DNA of 64,000 nucleotides from positions 69,868,678 through 69,932,677 of the forward strand of contig OX104134.1 in the NCBI GenBank assembly GCA_944470555.2. Direction: 5' to 3'. Of this stretch, positions 44,887 to 57,800 are shown in pieces. The notes beneath the pieces are model-generated. The model saw only the letters and a program-made list of their open reading frames with translations. It did not search any database and had not been told where the DNA came from. Origin of the DNA: Heterobilharzia americana (taxonomy: Eukaryota; Platyhelminthes; Trematoda; Strigeidida; Schistosomatidae). The position numbers and the translations under genes were made by a program. The first letter of the stretch is position 1. Each line of letters starts with the position of its first letter.

Positions 44887-45445
44887 CGTAATTAGAAGAC
44901 GAAGTTTATCTGAACAATGTGATGTATTTGCGCAATACATTTCGAACAATCTGATCACATACTCACTTGTCAAGTCAATATATATTAAACCGAGGAGTGG
45001 GGGGATAAAAACAATAATTAACACAATAAGGGATTAAAATTAAGAAAGATGAGAACAAATAGGAAGTGACATAGTTGATCTTAATCTTGGTAAAAATACA
45101 AAGTTTACCAAGGTAGGTGTAGTGTAAGAACAAATTGTTTTTATAGAGATAAAGATGGTTTAAATTTGTGTATTGTTATGGTTTCCGCAAATCTCAGAAT
45201 AAGTCTCTGAATGTTTCTATATAAAACTTTGAAAGCTATTTGAACACTAACTTTGTGACCTGTTTCTATATGTTTAGCTGTAGATGAAGAGGGTTGTCTC
45301 CACCGGCATTTATCACTGTTTCACACTCCATTTGTTTTCGAAGCCATTTAGGTACATGTTCTCCCACCCTTAACTGTATGACTCGATTACTCCTCCCTAT
45401 GTATGTGTGACCACACACGTGTAAATTGGTAAGCCAATTTACCAT
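44887..45445 (-). mobile_element. Penelope-like element 3' portion with GIY-YIG region
   Basis: On the minus strand from the spacer leftward: HTYIGRSNRVIQLRV, GEHVPKWLRKQ, HIETGHKVSVQIAFKVLY, LRFAETITIHKFKPSL and LTLHLPW. This is the block order of the GIY-YIG endonuclease C-terminus of Penelope-like retroelements and parallels the remnant at 4163-4510. The upstream reverse transcriptase is absent. A stop interrupts the coding near the Leu-rich end. Penelope-like elements often carry inverted partial copies, which fits the head-to-head arm on the right. Confidence 0.6.
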
Positions 45446-45847
45446 CTATAGCTAAACATATCATAGAAACGGGTCACAAAGTTAGTGTTCAAATAGCTTT
45501 CAAAGTTTTATATAGAAACATTCAGAGACTTATTCTGAGATTTGCGGAAACCATAGCAATACACAAATTTAAACCATCTTTATCTCTATAAAAACAATTT
45601 GTTCTTACACTACACCTACCTTGGTAAACTTTGTATTTTTACCAAGATTAAGATCAACTATGTCACTTCCTATTTGTTCTCATCTTTCTTAATTTTAATC
45701 CCTCATTGTGTTAATTATTGTTTTTATCCCCCCACTCCTCGGTTTAATATATATTGACTTGACAAGTGAGTATGTGATCAGATTGTTCGAAATGTATTGC
45801 GCAAATACATCACATTGTTCAGATAAACTTCGTCTTCTAATTACGCT
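44887..45847. repeat. ~400-bp inverted repeat of two Penelope-like 3' ends
   Basis: Left arm 44887-45289 and right arm 45446-45847 are reverse complements with very few differences, around a ~156-bp spacer. Both arms carry the same 3'-terminal Penelope-like sequence: coding blocks for the end of the GIY-YIG region nearest the spacer and 3' UTR outward. The shared frame at 44771-45037 (plus) and 45695-45880 (minus) reads antisense to that and is probably a shadow. Confidence 0.85.
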
Positions 45848-46950
45848 ATCAAAAGATAAAAGAAAAGTAGAACCTCGCACACAGGTGCATCGGTTCAGGT
45901 TGGCAGTTTACAATAGCATGAAAAGAACAAGTGGAGCAAAAATGAGTTATACCAAAGTAAAAAAGTTGTGGGAGAGGATAAACACTTTGAAGATAAAGGT
46001 TAGTACAAATAGTGAATTTTCAGAAGACATCAAGGCGTGAACAGACGTGTGCCACTGTCACCGATTTTCAGCCGTCACCAAGAGTCCTCAACCACTGATT
46101 CCTATCATCTCGGTGCCCCCAGCCATGCAGTCTACATCTTTCTTCATGGTTCAGATCTACAGTCGGAAACTTTATTGACTGATGCCGTGTCTTGGTCTGG
46201 CCACCCTGAACTTTAATCCAATCTAATCCAGCTTTATTGGTTCAGTTTCCTTACATTAGCGTTAAAGTCATCTGACATTATGACTGTGTTTGAAGATTTT
46301 ACCTTCTGTAGCAAAGTTGACAGCTCCTCATAGAATTCATCCTTTACATTATCTGAAGTGCAGTCAGTGGGTGGAGATTAAGAATAGATATCGCCTGGTC
46401 CCACAATCATTCCTAGTTCCTGCAGATCCAATCAATCGAACAGCACATAGACGGCTGTTGACTGGTATCCAGTAGAGAAGCACACTTTCTACCCTACAAC
46501 TCAATGCTATGCCTACACCAGCTAGTCATTGGGTCTCGGGATAATCGTAAGGTGAATTTTGAAAATTCACTACTAATGTGAGGTAGGGTTAATTTAATAA
46601 CCAAACTCGGATCCTGTATACGTGTTTTAGAGTTACAGTATACAACCATGGCTGAAGATTCCAGAGTTCTGGAGAACACTGCTTGCGGTTTGCCTTGGCA
46701 CAGAGTTTGGACATTGAAATCCCCACATAAAATCAATGGTGGGGTCTTAAAAGACTAGGAACGAGGTTTCCATGACTGGTCATTGGCAGTGGTCGCAGAT
46801 TCAGATGTTTAGGAAGGTGTAAGAGGCTTTATATTAGTGTCAGGAGGTAAAGGCAAAGGAGGATAGGATATATTCGATTGGGTCTTGTGTACTACTGGAA
46901 GCGTGGGGCAGATAACACTTCTCGTTTGTCAATTCTTATCGGATGTCACT
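45848..46950 (-). mobile_element. LINE-B copy with large internal deletion
   Basis: Reading the minus strand, 46950-46230 matches the leader and endonuclease start (the frame 46494-46736 has CNSKTRIQDPSLVI, as in the 8.6-kb copy). At about 46226 it jumps to the C-terminal end and 3' UTR (46225-45848), including gtgcatcggttcagg and the accttcgcac-type 3' terminal block shared with 61.0 kb. The RT is wholly lost. The element abuts the Penelope-like arm exactly at 45847/45848. Confidence 0.7.
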
Positions 46951-47514
46951 TCTCATAATGATATGATACTAATGAGAAAGCCAAGTTCTTTATAATCCTT
47001 ACCGTAGAGTGTTATATCATAATGCGTGACAGACTGAAGATATCCCAACTATCCATTCCTCAATAAAGTTGTCTTTTATGTCCACAGTAGCTTTACTAAC
47101 AGATGTATTATGCATACATCGGATTCTATTCATGTTTTGCTTGATATGAACGTACTTCGTGCAGTGGAAGGTATTTTCTGCTTTTCAGTTTATGTGCATT
47201 TTTCATTGATTATCAATAGATAACGACGACGATAATGAATGCCACCTTAGGTCTAACCATTTTATCTTTTATGGACTTTGTGAGTGTGGTTTTTTATTAC
47301 AACCTCATTTAGAGTATGATGTTTTGTCCTGATTTATGGAAATTTTTTATGATTGTACATCTGCGCTATGTACTGAATAAGATACAGCAGAAATAATGTT
47401 TGAAAGTAAATATCCAAAGCTTTGTTTCCTTAAAGTTTGTAATTCTAAAAATAAATGGAAGGCTTAATTGAATAGTTTGTAAGGTAATGTGTGATTTTTT
47501 GGCAGTTTTCAGAA

Positions 47515-47691
47515 GGAAATGAATTCGATTCAGAAATCCCTGAAAACTGTGGTTAAGTGTATCAATTCACCCCGAACACAGACTGCCTCATTTATTATTT
47601 TAGGCTCACTAGTGACTAAAATCGAGTTAGATTACTTGAATTCCCTACAGGAAACTGTGGTCAATGCAAGTAATGATAAGTAAGATATACT
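47515..47691 (+). CDS. Candidate internal exon, helical protein, not recognised
   Basis: After the acceptor gattttttggcagttttcag the frame reads KEMNSIQKSLKTVVKCINSP, RTQTASFIILGSLVTKIELD and YLNSLQETVVNASND. It reaches a strong donor (aatgataa then gtaaga) at 47691-47692, with an in-frame TAA at the junction if unspliced. About 59 codons of balanced, amphipathic composition are unusual for this AT-rich DNA. A second open stretch follows in another frame (47655-47842, with VEYKINRILRRWIIGSRFSN). I cannot name the protein. Confidence 0.4.
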
Positions 47692-48699
47692 CAACGATGA
47701 CAGTGGATGATATTCCTGTCGAATACAAAATCAATCGAATTTTGAGAAGATGGATCATTGGATCCAGATTCAGCAACTGTAAAAATAATCTGATAGCCTT
47801 GATTACTGAGCTCTCTGGATTCAGTCTTGTATTAAGCGAATAGTAAATTTTACTGAGGGTTGAGAATTATTTTGTGTACCACATAGTTATAGTCTCGTTT
47901 ATGGCTTCAGCTGTAATTTCCTTACCTCTGAGGTCTATTGCCTTTATGAGTCTGCATGTCAATTGTTGAATATCATTACAAAATCTAGTTGGTTTCATGA
48001 TAAGCTTGTGCATACCTTGACTTAGATACAGACTGTTGACATGTTTTATAACTTTTATAACCCCACCTGTCACAAATATAGAGAGATAAAGATACTTAGG
48101 ATGTTTTTGATTTTTGATACAACAGACGTTGGAAATACAGTGACTTTTGAATCAAGTGTCGGCTTGCTTGGGTTTTAAAAAAAGTAGCTTTTAAGCAGGT
48201 GCTTCATTAATGCAAGTATAGAAGTTGGTCACTGTGTACCTCGATAAAGAAAGGTAAAAGTTTGTCTATATTTGACTTTCGCATTGATATTTTCCTTCTG
48301 AACTCATTAAACTGGTGTAGAATTAAGAGGTTAACAAAACTAAACTAGGACAAATAGGCCAAAATGGATATTATGAATTGAAAGACACGTTTAACTCAGT
48401 GAGCAAGTAATTAGGATAAAACGTGATAAAGAATAGGAGAATAAAGGAAATGAGGCGTGGAAAACTTCACAAAAACCATTTTCAGCTTTCATATGAACCA
48501 AACAATTGAAATTACTTTTGTATTAAGCAGAACGATTATAATCTGGCAAAAATAAACTGAAGCATTCATCAGCGTGTATCATAATTGACATAATAATAAT
48601 AATCATGATAACAATAATTCACACTTTGTATGAACTGAATTAGATTTACTTATTTGACACAACATACAGTAATACAGTATTATTTGCTTACCAAGGTTA

Positions 48700-49860
48700 A
48701 CATCATGACAGCTCAAGGATGGCCCAGTTTAGAGTATACCAACAAGACGCACACAACTACTCAGGCATGAAAACCTCTCGACTATTGTCAATAGTCCACC
48801 ACCACAGGCAAAAACAGGCTCCTCTCAATCATGCACTTTGATGGTGCAAAGTGTATACCATGCTTGTGGACACTGATTAAGTAGCCTATATGTTGTCACA
48901 CCATAAAACAGTATCGTCTAAATACTCGAGGTCTATAAGTTCTTCAAGTGGCAATATGTCTACAAACACACACTACGTTCAGAGCTGTCTCTAGCATGTT
49001 ATCGATAACTCAGTTAAGGAGGAATGGCGAAATTAGGCATCCCTGTCTATTTCCACTGATGACTTGGAAGAGAGGATATAGGTGCTGAAGTGTCTCGCTT
49101 TCAAGATGTTAACAAAATTCTCACGGAAACTCCTGATAGGCAATTTCAAAGTACAGCTCTTTGTAATGAATGAAAGGTAGTCCTGATATCCAGGGATACG
49201 AAAATCATTGACCTGGGATACGTGTGTGTTCAAGCATCTGGATGGAGGAGAGTGAACCCCTGATCAGTGCATTCACAACTTCGAAAGAAATACGACCTAC
49301 TCCTCATGGATCAGCTTATTGGGCGTTTTGCACAGCCTGAGAAGCGTGATAGTAGACAATATTTTAGACCCTACTAGTAGCAGACTGATTTCCTGGTGAT
49401 TATCACACATAATATCCAATCACTATCACAATGGCTTTATCATGGTCTACCATACCTTTCCACACAGTTATGTTTGTTTCATGAATATAATCTCACCTCC
49501 ATGTCCATCTGATTGGTGATCTAGTGGCTTCCTTTTCTGAGTAGCAGCTGTATATAAAAACTATGTTCTTTGTCAAATATAGTCTTCCTTAAGTCAGTCA
49601 CAGGTCCGTCTTTTGTCTTCTGGTTTTCGCGACTCAGTGGAGTATAGGGTGTGGGGGACAATAATCGCATTACTCGCATCCACTCCAAGTATCTCGTTGC
49701 GTTATTACTCGTTTCACTTATTATTAGAACCCATATCATACTCCAACTTAGTCACATCAGTAAGTTATTTGGAGTCCCTTTCGGATCTTCACTTAGTTAG
49801 GTGGATTGGTAATGGGAATATTTTGCTATTGAAATGCAGAATATCTAGTTAAAGAAACCT
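48700..49860 (-). mobile_element. LINE-C remnant, reverse transcriptase region
   Basis: On the minus strand the order is linker (frame 49521-49739, DLRKTIFDKEHSFYIQLL), then NHQEISLLLVGSKILSTITL near 49400-49330 (compare NYRGISLL), then GNRQGCLISPF near 49050, then LEELIDLEYLDD near 48930 with the catalytic D-D. Many stops and indels separate them. The sequence is different from LINE-A and LINE-B, so it is a third family. Both ends are uncertain. Confidence 0.65.
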
Positions 49861-50227
49861 TTCTGAACTCAAAATGTAAGTCATTTATTGATTTTAACCG
49901 TATATAGATCTTTCAGTGCACATCAATTTATGGTAAGCAATAAGTATGAGACTTAGTTTTAGTACTTTCTATTAACTTTCTCAAGCTGTTGAACAATATT
50001 ATATGACACATTTATAACACTAAGTTACCTAGCTTGCCGACTATTTAACACGATTAGACTGACGAGTTTATTAAAAGTTAGTTTTCTGTGACTGACTGAT
50101 GAACAGCCCACTGGTTAAGCAGTATTTCAGTTTAGTGTTCATGACTTTAGAAATCAAATGTGAATGAAATTCATAACCTACTTGATAGAAAACAGCAATT
50201 AAACAAGTAACACGAATATTAATAATG

Positions 50228-50450
50228 GATAGTGGTCAGCAGTAGTATCCAGCAAACGCGTTTCGTTCCACATGGGACTCATCAGCTGAATGTACCTGCA
50301 TCCCAGTGAGTGATACTGTCCCCACTAAGACTCGAGTCCAGAACCACTGGCTTCGAACGCCAGAGCCACTTCTTGTGTGACGGGTATGGCTTTCATTTTG
50401 TCGCTCGTAATATCCCATCGGTAACTGGACTGAATTTACCGGTCTCTATC
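50228..50450 (-). mobile_element. Sm-alpha-like hammerhead SINE (minus strand)
   Basis: Reading the minus strand: an A-box-like gtggctctggcgttcg and B-box-like ggactcgagtctt around 50390-50325, then the spacer actcactgggatgcaggtac, then the hammerhead at 50303-50244. The order tRNA-like head then ribozyme is that of Sm-alpha elements. Confidence 0.7.
50244..50303 (-). ncRNA. Type I hammerhead ribozyme, cleavage triplet altered
   Basis: The minus strand has the consensus core ctgatgag, a stem II tcccatgtgga-type hairpin, and the core gaaac. The segment after it (gcgtttgctggatac) lacks GTC, or any good NUH triplet, before the closing ctggat strand. Fold and core are conserved; self-cleavage is doubtful. 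Confidence 0.7.
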
Positions 50451-50459
50451 GGCATATGG

Positions 50460-51700
50460 GCTTCTGCACGAATGACGTAAATGTTAAGGTATCACAGAGT
50501 GATCTGCATTATATTATTTCACTGGTTCGTAAAACATCACAATAAGCCATTTAACTGCAATGAAACTATTTCGTTTGGTAAGATGAGAACAGATAAATGT
50601 ATTCGACAACTGAATATTCTATATTTTCATTCAGTATAACTGAGTAGTTTCTTTCCTGTTAAATAAGCATAGAAGAAGAGTTCACACTGGAATTCATCTT
50701 TTTATCTGTGTCCTAACCAATAACATTTTAAGCGAGAGAAACAGTTTTTCGGTATCTGATAAGGTATCGGAAACCTGCTAGCAGATGAACACAAAATGAT
50801 GATTCATTATTGATATAGACCAAAAGTGTACCTTTTTATGCTTCACTCTGACGTCTTTACAGGTCTATTAGGTATTGAGTATAAGTACGAAATGAATAGG
50901 TACAAATAACTAGAAACGCGTTAATGCTTTATCCAGATCATAACAGGGCATCCGTAGAGGCATAAAGTCTATAGGACATAATGCAAAATGAACAGCTGCA
51001 GTATTTGCTTGGTGGTATTGTGGACAGAATGATATGCTGTCTTTAGGACATCTAGTTACATTCAGAACCTCACGGCTAAGATTCAGTTGATAGAATAAGA
51101 ACTCATCAGTGAGACGAGATGTTATCATGCCTGAGGTTGCTCTGTTAAACCTATTGTTTAGATTAAGACGGTACGGAGACTAGAGGGTTATTAATAGGAT
51201 ACTACAACATGAAAACAAATGTAATAAACGTAAAAATGTGGTGACACTATTAATTGACACAGATGACTTGAACTATTTGTTCTTCTAGAAGGCGCATTTT
51301 CAGTAACCAAAATGTGTATTTACCCAAAAAAGCAGAAGAAGAAAAACACATATATAGGTAACGAAGGCAAGCCTTGAGCAGGAAATGAAACACTCTGCTG
51401 TTACATGAATTACCGCCTCCATCTTTGGGTAAGCAGAGAAGAGTCAGAATAAGCTGAGGAGAGCAGGAAAACCATAAGAAATGAAAAGTGTCCATACCAA
51501 CCGAAAAAAGATTGATGAATAAGATGAGAAGAAATATTTTTTGGCCCCAATAATAAATAACTTATTCTACCATTAATATTACTGAATGTGTTACTGTTAA
51601 ATTATAGGTAGAACGAGTAGTTTCTTATAAAAAGTGATTCAATTCAGGCACAAGAAATAGGTGTGAATCTCTTCATGTTTCACAGTCGAAAATTCCCGCA
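50460..51700. other. AT-rich stretch downstream of the BAR gene
   Basis: Contains the 3' flank of the minus-strand BAR-domain gene (from 51724 downward). No other gene or repeat is recognised. I did not find an unambiguous AATAAA-type signal that I would assign to the gene. Confidence 0.4.
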
Positions 51701-51724
51701 TCTCTCGTTCAATATGGGTCATGT

Positions 51725-51835
51725 TTAGGATGATCTTTCTAACTGAGAAGCCAGTTCTTCAGTCTTCTGTCTACATTCACTGAAATAATTTCTTTGAGCA
51801 GCTATAAGTTCTTTTAAGGCGATCATATTAGTTTG
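51725..51835 (-). CDS. BAR gene terminal exon
   Basis: Acceptor ttcctcttcttacag; 111 bp; phase 0; reads QTNMIALKELIAAQ, NYFSECRQKTEEL and ASQLERSS, then TAA at 51727-51725. This is the last helix of the BAR bundle. Confidence 0.7.
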   Translation of the reverse strand, partial: QTNMIALKELIAAQRNYFSECRQKTEELASQLERSS

Positions 51836-54800
51836 CTGTAAGAAGAGGAAGGCAATTAAACAAGAAATATTAGGGAATGCAGCTAACACTTCAGTTTACT
51901 TGCACGACATTTCAGTGTTTCGCTTATGATTAATGATAACCTACTACCTTTAGACACACATGCCTATAGTGCTTCAACAATTGTGGTCACAGGACTAATT
52001 TGATAAGCAGTAGGTTATACGTCATAATTGCTTTGTATGTTTTTACTTACTTGATCACCACAGTGTGGTAGTACCGTTAGGCTCACAAGATGATGAATGT
52101 GGTCTTAAGTCCAGTGCATTGTCTTATAAGTGGTTAATAACAATTAGATGAATATATCTTACCTCTACGTCGGTCGGTCACTGAGGAGCAACCAATTTCA
52201 TGTTGTCTAGTCCTGAGTGTTGATCGAATTCAATCGACCACTTTGGATTGGTGACTTTAAAGGGCACCTTAGCAACTGCTGAGATAACCAATCATGTTCC
52301 TTCACTTTGAAAATAACTACCATCCCAGACGAGATATTTAAAGCTGACTGGCTATTTAGCAGTTGCTCTTTGGAGTGTGGCTCCCAAGCTGGGAGTCCTA
52401 GAATTGCGGTGCACTTTGGTGGATGTTAGTTGGTCGGAGGTAATCAGGGGAAAGCCATACTTGGCTTTGTTTATTAGGCGTACCTGCAACCTCGATGGGA
52501 ATGAGTTCCCACCCGTGATTCAAACCCACATCAATCACATTTGCAGTCAGCTGCATTACCACTAAGCTACTCAAGTCACGATTGAACTCCTGTATAACTG
52601 CATAGCATGGATCACGATAGTGAGCCTCTTAGCTTAGTGAACACATTACAAAATGGTCGACTGAATTTGGCTAATACGCAGGACTAGACAACATGAAATT
52701 GATTACATTCCAGTGACTAATCACTGTATCTAATCCAGTCCTAAAGAGCGTAATATATGTCCCAAGTAGTTCACTGGTACGCTTGTTGATCACAACGCTG
52801 GATGATCGGGATTCGATTCTCAGGCGGGACGTCAGTTCGGTTGGGGTTGCAGGTGTCTTACTGACAAGTGCCACCAAGCACGATACCTAGGTCCAGTAGG
52901 GCTTTCTGCATACTGCATCCAACCAACCGATTTGTCCTACACTTCTTCAACTAAAGGACAGTGATGAGACCAGACGAATTCACTGACATGTCGCTAATTG
53001 TCGACGGTTGTTTTGAATTTAATGGTGTAGATAAGACTAAAAGCCTTTATTTGTGAACAGTAAACGATTTGTGTGATGAATTATTCCCAGTAACTGTTAC
53101 GCAGTTATGGGTAAAGAGTTTCTACTTTTAATTACTCGATGTTGATATCTATTTTGGGTTTTGCTGCTCCAAAGAAATCTTTTGATATAATTACTCTATC
53201 GATGAATGTCGTTACAAGAGTCGTATTATTGAGATACGATCACCTTTTTCACGATACTTTAGTTGAACATTCTTTCTGCCTAAATTTCAAGTGCAGTGAA
53301 AACAGGTGGCAATAACTACCATATGAAGATATAGGCACGAATCGAAAATGAAGTACAACACGGTAATCATGCACACATTAGTGCAGTAGGCCATGAACTT
53401 CACATAATGTATGAAGGGTAGTGAAACTATCTGCCTGCTCAAACCTAGGAAGGTGGAGTGAGACATGAACCCGTGACCCACTGGTTGGAATTCGAATGCA
53501 AGGCTAACAAGTCACATAGGAATTATTGATTGTTGAGTAATAGTGACACTGAAGTACTTAGTGTATTGACACACATGAAATCAGATATCACTGGGATGTA
53601 AACAAACTGTACAGATCAATAGTGAGATCACATGAAAATGAGAAGGTTCACACTTAGGTACAATGTGTAATGAACCATTATTCTAAGAAATTAAGAAAAT
53701 TTATTATGTATTTCGTGCCTAGTCATGAGAGAACAACGTCAGACTTGTAAAAATTTCATTTAATATCATCACTGGTTTCACACAATAAGATAGAAAAAGT
53801 TCTACCAGGGCGGTTTCCACGACAACTCACTAAATAGGCGATGTCATTAAAAGGTCTCATGTGTTCATACCACTTATTAGCTGTGAGAAGTTTCACTCAA
53901 TTTCGAGGTTTGTGATGATTTGTTGACTTCAGGTTGGTGTTCATCATGAACTGATATCAGCTGAAGAACCATCGGAAACTTGAGAGTACTTAACAGCCGT
54001 TTCATGCCAGTATGGAACGTTTCAGAACTGTTCACCTATGATCCTGACAGTCAAAATCAGGACCTTCAAGTCCCTTGACCAGCACGTTACCATTGAGCCA
54101 CTGGGGCGGAATGCAACGGGGCATATTTCCTACTTCTGTCAGTTCACAATATAGCGTAACCTCCATCCAGTGCCATCACTGAGTAACTATCGTTGTGGTC
54201 GACTTGATTGGAACCACTGGTCACGACTTCTCACTGGAACTTTGGCAATCACCTCTCAAAGCTAGTCACCAATGAGGGGTTACTCAATACCGCACTGGAT
54301 GGAGGTTGCGCTATATCGTGAAATGAAAAAAGTAGGAAATATACACCAGAGGATTCCGACCCAGTTGCTCACTGGCAACATGCTGGGCTCTGGACCTGAA
54401 GGGCCTGTGTCCTACCACTGGCGGGTTATGGGTGCGCACTGCAGAGTCCCATACTAGGACAAACGGCTGTCCAGTGTTCCCAGGTTTCTGATGGTTCTCC
54501 AACTGATGTAAGCCCATGAAGAATACCAACCTGAAGTCAATTAAAGAAGTTCGTAATTACCTGGACGTACAAGTGAACTGGATAAAATACAGTAGAAAAC
54601 ATAATCTATCTGTTCATAGGTCGAGATTAGAATAAAATATGCAAGTCTTAACACGTGTGCAAAGTGCCTTCTGTAAAAATAGACTTGATGCATTAAAACT
54701 ACTATGATAAATACAGACTGTATAAAGCATGATTTACACCTCCACGGTAAGAGTTTATAAAGTAACTCCCATATTTTTGTAAAGGTTTCTCTTTGCGAAA

Positions 54801-57800
54801 TTTGTCTGTTGCTAAAATATACAAGTAGATTGCATCGAATTTCTACACTGTTTAGTTCTTGCACCGAGCGATACTGGAAACTGATGCAATCAAGGCTATA
54901 CAGGGTACTGGTAATAACTTGTCGGAAATAAAGACATAGAGGTGGATATGACGAATTAATCTGTATGAGAGTAAAATTAGCCCAGTTAGTGGTGTTAACT
55001 TGCTGATTCGTGTAATGTTGACTGAGTTTGAAAAGGCATTAAAGACTGATGAATAACTCTTGAGTGTTCATATTACCTTTTCCAGATAATACTGAGTATT
55101 TTATGAAGTGCTATGCAATAAAAAGGTTGCGCATCATACAACCATCACTTTGCCTTTTTTCTGAGGATTTCTGCAGCGATAGCGTCAACTTTAAAAGATG
55201 AATAAACGTATGATACGCACATAATGAACGCCATAAATAAAATGTGCACGTGCATAACCGTAAATGATTCACATGAAGATGAAACCGAATACCAATTCTA
55301 TAGTAGTAAATAGTTTATCGTTTGACCAACTTACATTCACTGACTTCGTCTTTTCCAGTTTGCTTCTAGTCACCTCCAGTTGTTTATCAAGAACACATTT
55401 GGCTTTCTCCATGTTTCCAAGAGTCTATTTTGGCAAAACATAACACAAAAATAGATTGTTGCAAGAAGGCAGTTGTATACAACACAATTGAACAAAATGT
55501 TTTCGTCAAAACACTGCATGAACTACCTATATTTTTTTCGAATTGTAGACATTTATGAATCTATATTCATGGTTTAGAAAGGCATTTTGGACGTGGAAAC
55601 TGTTTCTAGTAAGTGTACCAGAACATTAACAGTGAAGTCAATCGATTTATCCAAATTTTGTGACTCATCATTACCTGAATCCCAACCTATTGAAAATGTA
55701 AGTCAAGTCTTATGCTGGTCGAGTTAAGCTTAGGTCAGTATGTTTCAGTCAAGAGGTTCTACATATGCAATTCAATAAATTCATGCCCTATAGCATCAGC
55801 ATGAGATTTATCCCAATAAAAAGACTGTCTTCTATAGCAGGCCAATGTCTTACATTACATCCGAAATCTAAAGATTTAAACCATAAGATAATGTTACCCT
55901 TTTATTGTATCTGAGTTTATCATATCAATCAGTCCAGACCTAGCCAGGAAAACTATCAATATTGTTCCAACAAAAAAGAGAATCTAAAAGCCGTTTCAAA
56001 AAACTGTATAGGATTAATCAGTGTTAAGACCTAAATATTTAAGCAAAATAAAAGAAATTTGCTAAGCAAGTTAAAGAAATTTCAACTGCTCCACTAATCC
56101 CAGAATTGATCCTTGAATGAATGACACAGAGGTTAGAGTATACAGTAGTTATAGTCATCAAATCTGAAGCTTGAATTTCCTATATGAATGACTTTTGTAA
56201 TTCTGAAAAGAAGTGAATGAAGAGACACGTGCAGTCTTATCAATTGGAAATGTGAAGAGGTTTAACTTTCAGAAGAAAATATCCTTATCCTTAGAACAAA
56301 AGATTGGACCTTACAAAGTAAAGTGTATGGGATTTGACACACGCAAAATGTTTTGAACCACGATGGTAACAGTGTTGAATGGTGACGAATTAGGACAAAA
56401 ATAGCTGTCCAGTGCTCACTGCTTCTCATATGAACAATTATAATAGGCGCGTGTCACGAAAACGCACTGCACGATTCAAATGAATTATATCTTCTCATTT
56501 TGTCAAAGTTCAGTATTCGATTTGGAAAAAACTAACAGATTTGTGTACCGCTCTGATTGAAAACCTAAATTACGTATTAGTTTACCTTTGCGAGTCATTA
56601 TAATCGTTGGAACACAAGACTGGTACCAAATGGGCGCCAAGAGATGAGTTATTTGGTGATTTGTAAATGTTTACAGGCATAGAATTGCTGACGGTGCTGT
56701 TACCGATATACGTTCTAATAATTGTATTTCAAGTCAGTAGAAATAATTTTATGATGGTGCGTAAAAACTTGACGGTATATTGGTCAGTTAACCATTAAGA
56801 GCGGTAACTACTCCTTCATTGAATATACTGCTTAAAAATACGAGGTGGAGACCTACTTTCATATGATCCTCGAATATAGGTGATGGTGAAAATTTGTAGC
56901 TCAGGAAGAGAATGACGGTGGTTGGGTGTTCTTTGAGCTGTGATATTTCGTCGTGAACGTTTCATCACTAGGTTTAGGGATATCTTCAGAACTAACTTCA
57001 TAAAGAAATGAACCATATTCGAATATTACACGAATGTTTGGACCCTGGATGTCGTCCAGTTGTATTCGGCGAACAGTTAGGCACAAGTTTTAGCAGAAAT
57101 GTCGGTTAGAAGTAGCAAAAAAATCGTACACTTTTCTGGTTATAGGTCATTAAATTATTGTCCAGTCTCATTCAACCCTTCGTATTTTACCCGAAAATAT
57201 TTTTATAATTTAGTTTTAACTACTCACAAATACTAAGTAATATGAAGTGATTATATATTTTGAAACGTCTTGTGCTGTATAGACAATAGGATGTATTGAA
57301 AATGGTCATACAACCAAAACAATTCAAGGCAAATTCATAGGAAAAAGACTGCGCAGTAAGATGCATAAAAGCTTTCCTGAACACTGCAAAAAACCGAGTA
57401 GAAGGAAAAGGGAGAAAAATGAACAGTTCTGTTTCGCAACAATGTATGTGGTAAGTAAAATGCGCATATGTTTATTGACTTCAATCGGATGTTTTCTATC
57501 AGAACAATTGAAATAAATTGCCAAGTATGAATGAGATCGCCATGTTCTGTACAGAGGGGGGGGGGTTAAGGGTGAAGTTGAATATCGCTGATATGTACAG
57601 TAGGTAAGCAATCAGTCTTCCTTCCTGGGGTTGAGTTTCAACTAAGTATATATTTAACATGTTCAGTGTTTTATCAGCCCGAGGCTAATGTACATTACAT
57701 GTTTTGAGATAAACACAGTGTCATTCCAAATCCGTTTATTATTTTACAGTAGATTTCATCAACAAGGTAAAACGTGTGAAACTGGTAAGGACTAACTGAC

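Noticed and set aside
44771..45037. 88-codon frame repeated in the inverted arms
   Set aside because: It reads antisense to the Penelope-like coding blocks and 3' UTR. Its recurrence is explained by the inverted repeat itself.
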